Shown: piece by piece, positions 6,801-12,562 of the stretch
Position numbering within the stretch: the first letter of the stretch is position 1
Layout of the letters: each line of letters starts with the position of its first letter
Assembly (NCBI GenBank): GCA_003537755.1
Contig: DPQS01000010.1
Coordinates: forward strand, 10,751 to 24,766
Direction: 5' to 3'
DNA length: 14,016 nucleotides
Origin: Clostridiales bacterium
GTDB lineage: Bacteria > Bacillota > Clostridia > Christensenellales > CAG-314
Notes under the pieces: generated by a model
What the model saw: the letters and a program-made list of their open reading frames with translations, nothing else
Database searches by the model: none
Told to the model about the DNA's origin: nothing
Made by a program: the position numbers and the translations under genes

Positions 6801-8002
6801 AGGGCGGCTACACGACGCACACCTGCGAATGCGGTTACACCTACACAGACGGCGAAACCGCGGCAACGGGACACGTAGCGGAACAAACGGCAGAAGTCTC
6901 GGCAAGTTACGCAACGGCAGGCACTAAGGCGTACTACACGTGCAGCAACTGCGGAAAAGTTTTCGCAGACAGCAACTGCACCGAAGAAATTGCCGACCTC
7001 GAAGAATGGAAGACAACCGACGGCAAGATTGTCGCGCAAAAGGACAACGCCGACTTTGTAAACAGCGAAGAAAACCCGTTTACGATTGCCAACGCAACGG
7101 ACTACAAGACGATTGCCGACGCTTGTAACGCAGGCAATAAATTTGTCGGCAAATACATCATGCTGACGGCAAATATCGGCGACGAAGAAAATCCCGTTAA
7201 ATCGCGTATCGGCAATGCGAGCGGCAACTACTTTGCAGGAATATTTGACGGCAACGGTAAAGCGGTGTATCTGCAACAATCGCTTAGCGGACACGTGGGT
7301 ATGTTCGGCGTTGCAGACCACGGCGCGGTAATCAAAAACGTGACCGTAAACGGAAGCGTTACAAATACTACCGCAACCAAAGATATGGGCGTAGGAGGTA
7401 TTGTAGGAAGCGTAATCGCAAAAGGCGACGCGGAAATTGCATTGACATTGATAAATTGCACAAACAATGCGACGATTTCGCACACAGGTAGTGTGGTTAT
7501 CGGTATCGGCGGTTTGGTGGGACGTTTCCAGACAACCGGAAGCGTTAGCGGTTGCGTCAACAACGGTGCAATAACAGCCAAATCAAATAGTTATGTCGGC
7601 GGTGTTGTCGGATATGCAAGTAATTCTCTTACAATAACCGATTGTAAAAATACTGCAAATATAGTTATTACGGAAGCAACAGCGGTAATCGGCGGTATAC
7701 TTGGCATGACAAGTACGGCGAATGCCAATATTACCGTTAAAAACTGCACGGTTTCCGATTGCGAACTTAGCGGTAAAGGCTCGGTCGGCGGTATCGTCGG
7801 ACGTATTTATCAGGGCAAAGTGAATTACGTAAACTGGACGGACGACTGTGTTAAAAACGTTACTTTTATCAAAAACGGCGTAACGACAGAGGCTGTTTCG
7901 GGTATCGACAAAACTGACCGTACCGACAGCGCAAAATCAACGCCCGGTATCATGTTCGGTACTTGTACGGCAAACGGAACCGCAAACATGGTGACGGAAT
8001 AA
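3806..8002 (+). CDS. Surface lipoprotein: SASA/SGNH carbohydrate acetylesterase with Cys-pair repeats and GLUG-like domains
   Basis: 1398 residues. A lipoprotein signal peptide (residues 1-25, lipobox LGAC, lipidated Cys25) places it on the outer face of the membrane. Residues 30-205 are Cys-pair repeats (CSLC, CKGC, CTAC, CEGC, CASC) with the HWQEC motif. Residues 209-475 form a SASA-type SGNH hydrolase: AGQSNM with nucleophile Ser217, block WMQGESD (363-369) and DPAH (Asp452/His455). This family removes O-acetyl groups from sialic acid or plant and host glycans. Residues 487-735 are a GLUG-like beta-helix domain with GGIVG motifs at 599, 646, 675 and 712. More Cys-pair repeats (about 750-880), a short KVGDVRYQTLAEAIAAA-type segment (about 887) and a further Cys repeat (about 955-1065) follow. 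A second GLUG-like domain (about 1070-1398) has motifs at 1197, 1235, 1265, 1296 and 1328. No LPXTG anchor is present. The GAGGAGG ribosome site supports this start. The promoter carries the shared operator. The exact substrate is unknown. Confidence 0.9.
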   Translation: MKQRKGLIVVMAVVFVLVMCLLGACDVKGCDHKYEAKYDETNHWQECSLCHEKKDVAKHDMTETVVAPTCTTTGYTTHKCKGCGYGFKDGETPMGAHDYETKFDETSHWQECTACGDKKDVTAHTMKTTVVAPTCAESGYTLHACEGCNYNFKDTETTAAHSPEHIAAVAATLTTTGNVEHWRCASCGKTFDGEDCKNEINAAIPKIAKVILLAGQSNMVGHSVVGSIDSSLLEKYKKGFDNVKILLSCNPNQTKPVSSDDFVTVRAGMGKLAENGYEYFGPELGLAEYLSENYPDETFYLIKDASGATTLNANWYSPSSLGLLGKTELPAKNLYTHLLAQVERGMGLLADDGIDARIVSLMWMQGESDSHNMLNANRYGTLWNNFVKDVKGALADYIDGTAGLSTIDASITNLDRWQQHEIINTYKQAYATMSTKAYFFDVNGWAKTKSNDPAHLDSPSMLRLGQEFGKAFDSVIATLATAETTTVFDGEGTEQSPYIVDGTQDFVKFAMLSSAEEYIDKCYKLAADVGSEAAPVKEFASFTASTAFCGNFDGDNHSVWLNAAAESSVGLFGYVGGATIANVKVYGTVTRNSNGGATGGIVGAAVYADGKKTTIKNCANYATVIANEYKATENDQEVVKGSNQAGGIVGTSTGNIDVIDCANHGRTEAKGSYAGGIVGRVYGVSADKKITVTLSNVTNDGEVTAAGANTFGGIAGNVGSNAVCGITYASAGLQNEDGSDIVVGGGKATVTHTAHAYAKVDGTEANCTETGMREHYVCSHCGKLFALEGEEYVEKTAEQLVVPVNDKHDFAGDWTHDENAETHSKACSRNAQHKLTENCTLVKGDAVAPTFDSDGYTLYTCEKCGAEYRKDIINKLVAVAKVGDVRYQTLAEAIAAADNDGIVTLLADGETKLADGQTLRVIKGEFALEVTTDVAGKFVNANTDSDGVTTYTLENSHVHEFNTTKHDETNHWQECTCGEKQNVEAHVFADTVKAATCTEGGYTTHTCECGYTYTDGETAATGHVAEQTAEVSASYATAGTKAYYTCSNCGKVFADSNCTEEIADLEEWKTTDGKIVAQKDNADFVNSEENPFTIANATDYKTIADACNAGNKFVGKYIMLTANIGDEENPVKSRIGNASGNYFAGIFDGNGKAVYLQQSLSGHVGMFGVADHGAVIKNVTVNGSVTNTTATKDMGVGGIVGSVIAKGDAEIALTLINCTNNATISHTGSVVIGIGGLVGRFQTTGSVSGCVNNGAITAKSNSYVGGVVGYASNSLTITDCKNTANIVITEATAVIGGILGMTSTANANITVKNCTVSDCELSGKGSVGGIVGRIYQGKVNYVNWTDDCVKNVTFIKNGVTTEAVSGIDKTDRTDSAKSTPGIMFGTCTANGTANMVTE
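3893..4420 (+). repeat. Cys-pair repeat block 1 of the esterase
   Basis: Two long repeats (residues about 30-97 and 97-161) and a partial one (161-205) share the order: His-rich start, D-E-T-x-H-W-Q-E-C-x-x-C, KKDV, H, VVAPTC, G-Y-T, H-x-C-x-x-C. The DNA is also repetitive: GACGAAACNANNCACTGGCA followed by GGAATG ends at 3945 and 4140, and again at 6729 in block 3. The paired Cys could bind metal or form disulfides outside the cell. Such repeats are common in clostridial surface proteins and have no firmly known role. Confidence 0.75.
6060..7010 (+). repeat. Cys-pair repeat blocks 2 and 3 of the esterase
   Basis: Residues about 750-880 contain CSHC and CEKC pairs with more degenerate spacing. 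Residues about 955-1065 hold a well-kept unit (HDETNHWQECTCGEKQNV, then TCTEGGYTTHTCECGYTY, then CSNCGKVF). In the last unit one Cys pair has shortened to CTC and another to CEC, losing a residue between the cysteines compared with block 1. A non-Cys segment (about 887-950) with the pattern VGDVRYQTLAEAIAAAD separates the two blocks. Confidence 0.65.
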
Positions 8003-8012
8003 TTGAAAGTAT

Positions 8013-8046
8013 AAACGGGACTGCAAAACGCAGTCCCGTTTGTTTG
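8013..8046 (+). terminator. Rho-independent terminator of the esterase gene
   Basis: A perfect 12-bp stem: 8013-8024 (AAACGGGACTGC) pairs with 8030-8041 (GCAGTCCCGTTT) around an AAAAC loop, followed by TGTTTG. It lies 10 nt after the esterase stop codon. Confidence 0.85.
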
Positions 8047-8092
8047 TAAGAAAATTCTTGGTACGTATTTGTTTTTTACGATAAAATCTTTC

Positions 8093-8136
8093 AAAAAATA
8101 TAAAAGGCTGCTTCGTTGACATCGAAACAGCCTTTT
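8093..8136 (-). terminator. Terminator of the AraC-family gene
   Basis: AAAAGGCTG (8102-8110) pairs with CAGCCTTTT (8128-8136), extended after one mismatch by TTCG/CGAA around a TTGACAT loop. Read on the minus strand, the stem is followed by a T-rich run (complement of 8093-8105), as expected for the AraC gene whose stop is at 8211-8213. It faces the esterase terminator, so both convergent genes are insulated. Confidence 0.75.
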
Positions 8137-8210
8137 GTAAATTTTACCCGGTGTGTATTACTTTTGTGCCGATTGCTGTCGGCAGTGCACCTACAAAGCG
8201 GGTACCGTAT

Positions 8211-9013
8211 TACTGTTTGACTCTGTTGGAATACGCCTTTGCGTATTCGCTTGGGGAAGCTCCCGTTTCCGCCTTGAACATCTTGCTGAAGTTGTACACC
8301 GAGCCGTAACCTGCCATTTCGGCAATGTCGCTTATCGACGCGGCGTCGCTTATCAGCAGTTCCATTGCCTTTTTTATGCGCACGCTTCGCAGATACCTGA
8401 TGGGCGAAACGTTGTACGCCTTGGTAAACATTTTGCGGAAGTACACCGTGCTGGTACCTGCAATGGCGGCAAGGGTTTCGTTGGTTATGTCGCGGTCGCT
8501 GTAGTTGATGTGTATGTAGTTTACCACCGGCTCGAGCGCATGGCGGTAACTGCTGGGCAGGTACTGCTGTTTTTCCGGCGCGGTGGCTTTGTCCAGTATG
8601 CGGTAGAACAACGCCTTGCATTTAAGCATGTAGTTGTCCTTTTTCATATCCCACAAGTTTGCCGCGGACAAAAACAACGCCGAAACTTCCTTGGCGGCGG
8701 TGTCGGACAGGGTAAAGTCGGCAAAATCGAACTGCGTTTCGGGCATATCCGCCTCAAACTCGATCATTACGCACTTGCCGCGCTCGTCCATGTGCCACTG
8801 GTATTTTGCGTTTTTGTCGATAAACAGCATGTTTTTGACGTCGGACACGTACTTTTTGCCTTTGCAGAAGTAGGTGGTGCGTCCTGCAATCTTCATTGTG
8901 ACGGCATAGGTGGAACGGTCGTTGCGAGTCACCGTTTTGTTGTCGTTTTTGTAGATTGTGTTTATCGCAACAATGCGTTTCAGTATCAATTCTGACATGT
9001 CGGGTGTGTTCAT
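8211..9013 (-). CDS. AraC-family transcriptional regulator
   Basis: About 267 residues when started at the ATG at 9013. The C-terminal 100 residues are an AraC/HTH_18 domain with two helix-turn-helix units: the first around residues 176-196 (ITNETLAAIAGTSTVYFRKM), the second around 226-247 (ISDIAEMAGYGSVYNFSKMF), ending with the typical G-x-S-P-S-E-Y. The N-terminal 150 residues fit a cupin-type sensor arm (KGKKYVSDVKNMLFIDKNAKY region), as in AraC proteins that sense sugars. The frame stays open to a TTG at 9043, but those extra codons overlap the -10 TATAAT, so 9013 (or the next ATG at 8998) is the likely start. It is flanked by two copies of the shared operator, one in front of the esterase and one in its own divergent gap, which makes it the best candidate for the regulator of that element. 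It probably activates, because the element abuts or overlaps the -35 boxes. Confidence 0.93.
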
Positions 9014-9022
9014 AGTAACTAA

Positions 9023-9051
9023 ATTATATAGCAAATTCGACAAACAATCAA
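9023..9051 (-). promoter_or_regulatory. Sigma-A promoter of the AraC-family gene
   Basis: On the minus strand TTGATT (complement of 9046-9051) is followed by 17 nt and a perfect TATAAT (complement of 9023-9028). The expected start of transcription is around 9016, only about 3 nt before the ATG at 9013, and no Shine-Dalgarno is visible. The transcript may therefore be leaderless. The shared operator copy C begins about 42 nt upstream of this -35, so autoregulation is possible. Confidence 0.65.
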
Positions 9052-9092
9052 GAGTAAATCGGGCGGTTTTTCAACTTTTTTGACATAATTCG

Positions 9093-9154
9093 ATATCACT
9101 TTTGACAAAAATATCAATATAGATATTTACACGCATAGTATCATTTGTTAAAAT
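9093..9154 (+). promoter_or_regulatory. Shared operator-promoter, copy C (Gfo/Idh/MocA gene)
   Basis: ATATCA (9093-9098), N4, TGACA (9103-9107), N3, ATATCA (9111-9116), N6, ATATTTACA (9123-9131). TTTACA (9126-9131) is the -35, then 17 nt, then TAAAAT (9149-9154) as the -10. Inside it AAATATC (9109-9115) and GATATTT (9122-9128) form a perfect 7-bp inverted repeat with a 6-nt spacer. A further TGACA at 9081-9085 lies 22 nt (two helical turns) before the one at 9103, and could be an extra half-site. Predicted start near 9161. Confidence 0.8.
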
Positions 9155-9255
9155 TGGTTTATAAATGCGAAAAAAGACGTTATTTGGCGTGCTTTTCGCC
9201 TGCGGTTTTGTCAGAAAAAAGTTTTTGCCGTAAGCAACGGATGCAGAGGACGGTT

Positions 9256-10254
9256 ATGGAAAAGTTGAAGATAGGTCTGTTCGGAATAGGTCACAACCAC
9301 GCCACGGCGGCGATAACAACCCTTAAAGCACGCCCTGACGTGGAAATCGTAGGTTTGTACGAGCCGTCGCACGAAATGTTGGCAAAGAAACTTGCCGAAG
9401 CACCGTCGTTGTATGGCGACATACCAGTGATGACCGTAGGGCAGTTGCTTGACTGTGGCATAACCGCGGCGATGGTGGAAGCGTCCGTTCCCGAACTTGT
9501 CGGCATGGCTACGCTTTGCGCCGAACGCGGATTGCATGTCCACATGGACAAGCCTGCCGGCACCGACCTTGCCGCGTACAAACGATTTCTTGACATCGCC
9601 GAACAAAAGAAACTTGTGTTTCAGACGGGCTACATGTACCGCTACAACGCAGGCGTGAGATACCTGCTTGACAAGGTGCGCAGCGGCGACCTCGGCAGGG
9701 TGTACAACGTAACGGCAACGATGAGCACAAAGCATCCGCAGTGGTTTAAGCGGCAACTTGTCGGTTACAACGTAAAAAGTCCGGATATGTTTATCTTCGG
9801 CGGTCACCTCATCGACCTTGTGTTGCAGGTAAAGGGCTCGCCGAAAAGTATAGCGCACTTCGAGGGACGTTCGGGCAACGACGGCATAGATTTTGCCGAT
9901 ACCGCACTGGCGGTTCTTGCCTATGACGACGGCATTGCAACGGTCAAGGCGTCCAGCGTGGAAGTAAACGGCTGGGGACTGCGTGAGTTCACCGTTTACG
10001 GCGAAAATGGTACGATAAGCATTTCGCCAATCGAAAACCCTATGAAAATCAAGGAAACGACGCTTTCCGAGCAGGAACCGTGGAAGGACCGCTACCGCGA
10101 GATAAGCATTGCGGAAGAAGGTCGCTACGACGTGATGATGCAGGAATTCGTGCAGATGATTACAGGGCAAATACCCTACGACGTGGACTTCCGCCACGAA
10201 TACCTGCTTCAAAAACTTACGCTCGAAGCATGCGGTTACGACGTGGAAGATTGA
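9256..10254 (+). CDS. Gfo/Idh/MocA-family NAD(P)-dependent oxidoreductase
   Basis: 332 residues, a normal length for the family, which oxidises or reduces sugars, inositols and sugar derivatives in the cytoplasm. The Rossmann start GLFGIGHNHA (residues 8-16) binds the nucleotide, DKPAG (98-102) matches the family E/D-K-P motif, and GGHLIDLVL (182-190) carries the conserved His184 and Asp187 of the active site. The C-terminal half fits the alpha/beta substrate domain. The frame is open further upstream to 9145, but ATG 9256 is chosen because AGAGGA (9245-9250) precedes it by 5 nt and the Rossmann strand begins straight after. It is divergent from the AraC gene and driven by copy C of the shared operator-promoter. 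No terminator separates it from the EamA gene 177 nt downstream. The substrate cannot be assigned. Confidence 0.92.
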   Translation: MEKLKIGLFGIGHNHATAAITTLKARPDVEIVGLYEPSHEMLAKKLAEAPSLYGDIPVMTVGQLLDCGITAAMVEASVPELVGMATLCAERGLHVHMDKPAGTDLAAYKRFLDIAEQKKLVFQTGYMYRYNAGVRYLLDKVRSGDLGRVYNVTATMSTKHPQWFKRQLVGYNVKSPDMFIFGGHLIDLVLQVKGSPKSIAHFEGRSGNDGIDFADTALAVLAYDDGIATVKASSVEVNGWGLREFTVYGENGTISISPIENPMKIKETTLSEQEPWKDRYREISIAEEGRYDVMMQEFVQMITGQIPYDVDFRHEYLLQKLTLEACGYDVED

Positions 10255-10431
10255 CGGCGCGCGGCATTACTGCAAAGTTTCGGGCGGATTACTTGCATAT
10301 ACGCAATGTTGCCGCTGCTTTGCACGTGAGAGACGGAACGCTGCCCGAAGAAAGAACGTCCATGCATCATATGCAAATCGAGGGTTTCGGACGGAAAAAA
10401 TAAATAGAGTAAGATTAAGGATTAAGTTTGT

Positions 10432-11502
10432 ATGGACATTCTTTCGGATAAAAACTGCGTTGTCGCGGACGGGGCGGAACAAACAACCGCGACGGACGGC
10501 AAGGACAACGCAATGCCCGTGGCAACATCGGACAGAAAACGAACCGCCGCAATTGTGGGTGTTGGCTTGCTTGTCATGTTGCTGTGGGGCTCGCTGTTTC
10601 CGTTTGTTAAATACGGATACAAAATTTTTGAAATAGACACATCGTTTTACCCTAATCTGATACTTTTCGCAGGGGTGCGCTTCGCAATAAGCGGCGCGTT
10701 GCTGTCGGTGTTTTGCGTGACGACAAAACGCACGTTTGCGGTAAAACAGCCGAAGAAACTTATCGGCACTGCGCTTGTTGCGTTGTTTGCAGTGGCATTG
10801 CATTACACCTGCACGTACATCGGGCTCAGCATGATTGACAGCGGCAAAACAGCCTTGCTTAAACAAAGCGGAGTAGTGGTGTTTGTGTGCATATCGTTTC
10901 TGTTTTTCAAGGACGACAAATTCAGTTGGGGCAAGATTGCAGGCGCAGTGTTGGGCGTGGCTTCGGTGCTTGTGGTAAATCTCGATTCGTTCCGCTTTTC
11001 CTTCGACATCGGGTCGCTGCTGGTAATTGCGGCAAGTCTGTGTACGGTAATTTCCAACGTAGTTTTCAAAAAGCAACTATCCGACGTGTCCGCCGTTACC
11101 GTCACCGGGTACTCGCAACTTATGGGCGGAGTGGTGCTTGTCGCGCTGGGACTGGCGTTCGGCGGTAAATTCGGCACTATTACCTGGCAAGGACTTGTCG
11201 TAATGCTATACATAATAGCCGCAACTGTGGTAAGCTACGGATTGTGGTACAACGTGGTGCAGCGTTACAGCCTCAGTAAACTGTTTATCATCAAGATGGC
11301 GGAGCCGCTGTTTGCCGCGCTTATCAGTATGCTGCTGCCCCTTAACGCAACCCTTACCTGGCAACACGCTGTGGCGTTTGTGCTTGTCGGGGCGGCGGTG
11401 GTCGTCAGCAACGTAACTTTCGGCAAAGGTAACAAGGTCGAAACGGCAACAACTGCGGCAACGGAAAACGTCGACGCCGACAAAAATGACCGAAACGCAT
11501 AA
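10432..11502 (+). CDS. EamA/DMT-superfamily transporter
   Basis: 356 residues with about ten hydrophobic helices arranged as two EamA repeats (roughly residues 40-175 and 190-330). The first helix has LLWGSLFPFVKYGY, the W-G-x-x-F-x-x-x-K pattern of the drug/metabolite transporter superfamily. The second repeat includes a conserved YSQLMGG/ALGLAFGG segment and EPLFAALISMLLPL. Such proteins export amino acids, metabolites or drugs, or import sugars; the substrate cannot be predicted. The first 37 residues are hydrophilic and acidic and could be removed if the ATG at 10513 is used instead; AGGA at 10418-10421 (10-nt spacing) supports 10432. The gap from the Gfo/Idh/MocA stop has no terminator and no clear promoter, so co-transcription with that gene is plausible. 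Confidence 0.88.
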   Translation: MDILSDKNCVVADGAEQTTATDGKDNAMPVATSDRKRTAAIVGVGLLVMLLWGSLFPFVKYGYKIFEIDTSFYPNLILFAGVRFAISGALLSVFCVTTKRTFAVKQPKKLIGTALVALFAVALHYTCTYIGLSMIDSGKTALLKQSGVVVFVCISFLFFKDDKFSWGKIAGAVLGVASVLVVNLDSFRFSFDIGSLLVIAASLCTVISNVVFKKQLSDVSAVTVTGYSQLMGGVVLVALGLAFGGKFGTITWQGLVVMLYIIAATVVSYGLWYNVVQRYSLSKLFIIKMAEPLFAALISMLLPLNATLTWQHAVAFVLVGAAVVVSNVTFGKGNKVETATTAATENVDADKNDRNA

Positions 11503-11578
11503 AGAAGCAGACAAAAGACAATTAAAAAACATTCGGAAAGAAAGTTTTCAGGAAGTAAATTTTTCGGAGGAACCGACT

Positions 11579-12562
11579 ATGAAAGCAATGCTTATCGACA
11601 GTAACAAAAATTTTGTGTGGACGGAAGTGCCCGACCCGGTACTTGCCGACGACGGCGTAATTGTGGAAATTCACGCAACGGCACTTAACCGTGCGGATTT
11701 GTTGCAACGTGAAGGGAAGTATCCTTCGCCGCAGGGTTGGCCCGAATGGCCCGGACTGGAACTTGCCGGCAAAATCGTCGAAATGGGCAAAACTGCCGCT
11801 GAGGAAAGCGATTTCAAAATCGGCGACGACGTTTGCGCACTTGTGGGCGGCGGCGCGTATGCCGAAAAAATAGCCATTCCCTACAAACTGTTGCTGCACA
11901 TGCCCAAGGGGCTTACCTATGCGCAGGCGGCAACCATACCCGAAGCGTACTGCACCAGTTACCTCAATCTGTTTGAGGAAGGACACCTGCAAAAGGGGCA
12001 AACCCTGTACGTTGCGGCAGGCGCAAGCGGACTTGCAAGCAGCGCAATTCCCATGGGCAAGGCGTTTGGCGCATATGTGGTTACAAGTGTGCAGACGCGT
12101 GAAGTTGCAAACAAAATCGCACACCTCGGCGCAGACGAAATCATCGTGCAGGAAGAGGAAAGCATTCCCGAAGCGTTTGAACGCCTTGAAAAGGAAGGTC
12201 GAGCCGTCAGCGTGTGCATGGACTGCCTCAGTGGCGAGGATCTCGGTAAAGCAATGCCCTTTATGGCTCGCGGCGGTTACTGGGTGGTAATCAGCACCCT
12301 TGCAGGCATCGAAACGACGGTCAGTCTTCGTCCGCTGCTTACAAAAGGTCTGCACCTTGTGGGCAGCATGCTTCGCAACCGCACCAACGAACAGAAACAT
12401 CGTATTCTGCAGGACTTGTCGCGCGACTTCCGGAAGTACTTCGAGGACGGTTCAATCAAGCCGTCAATCTACAAAACTTTGCCCATCGCCGAGGTTGACG
12501 AGGCGCACGGCATACTGCAACGCTTTGAAAATACAGGAAAGGTGGTGCTTACAGTAAAATGA
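11579..12562 (+). CDS. NAD(P)H:quinone oxidoreductase, PIG3-type zinc-independent MDR
   Basis: 327 residues, medium-chain dehydrogenase/reductase superfamily. The segment ALNRADLLQREGKYPSPQGW followed by PEWPGLELAG (residues 35-64) is the hallmark of the PIG3/TP53I3-like quinone oxidoreductases, which reduce quinones with NADPH. The nucleotide-binding loop is AAGASGLASSAIPMGKAFGA (146-165). The usual GASGVG form is changed to GASGLA here, losing one glycine, so cofactor binding may differ. No structural or catalytic zinc ligands are seen, as expected. ATG 11579 is favoured by GGAGG at 11566-11570 (8-nt spacing); an in-frame upstream start at 11486 would overlap the EamA gene and lacks homology. 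It overlaps the next gene by ATGA. Confidence 0.92.
   Translation: MKAMLIDSNKNFVWTEVPDPVLADDGVIVEIHATALNRADLLQREGKYPSPQGWPEWPGLELAGKIVEMGKTAAEESDFKIGDDVCALVGGGAYAEKIAIPYKLLLHMPKGLTYAQAATIPEAYCTSYLNLFEEGHLQKGQTLYVAAGASGLASSAIPMGKAFGAYVVTSVQTREVANKIAHLGADEIIVQEEESIPEAFERLEKEGRAVSVCMDCLSGEDLGKAMPFMARGGYWVVISTLAGIETTVSLRPLLTKGLHLVGSMLRNRTNEQKHRILQDLSRDFRKYFEDGSIKPSIYKTLPIAEVDEAHGILQRFENTGKVVLTVK

Noticed and set aside
3893..7010. CRISPR-like array from the repeated GACGAAAC...GGAATG segments
   Set aside because: The repeats are in frame inside a coding gene, unequal in spacing, and encode the Cys-pair protein repeats.
8137..8210. Second terminator or RNA from GCCGA-N6-TCGGC after the AraC gene
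   Set aside because: The stem is only 5 bp and has no T tract; the better terminator is at 8093-8136.
10255..10431. Small gene between the Gfo/Idh/MocA and EamA genes
   Set aside because: The open frame here begins inside the upstream gene in another frame and has no ribosome site or family pattern. The gap shows no clear promoter or terminator.
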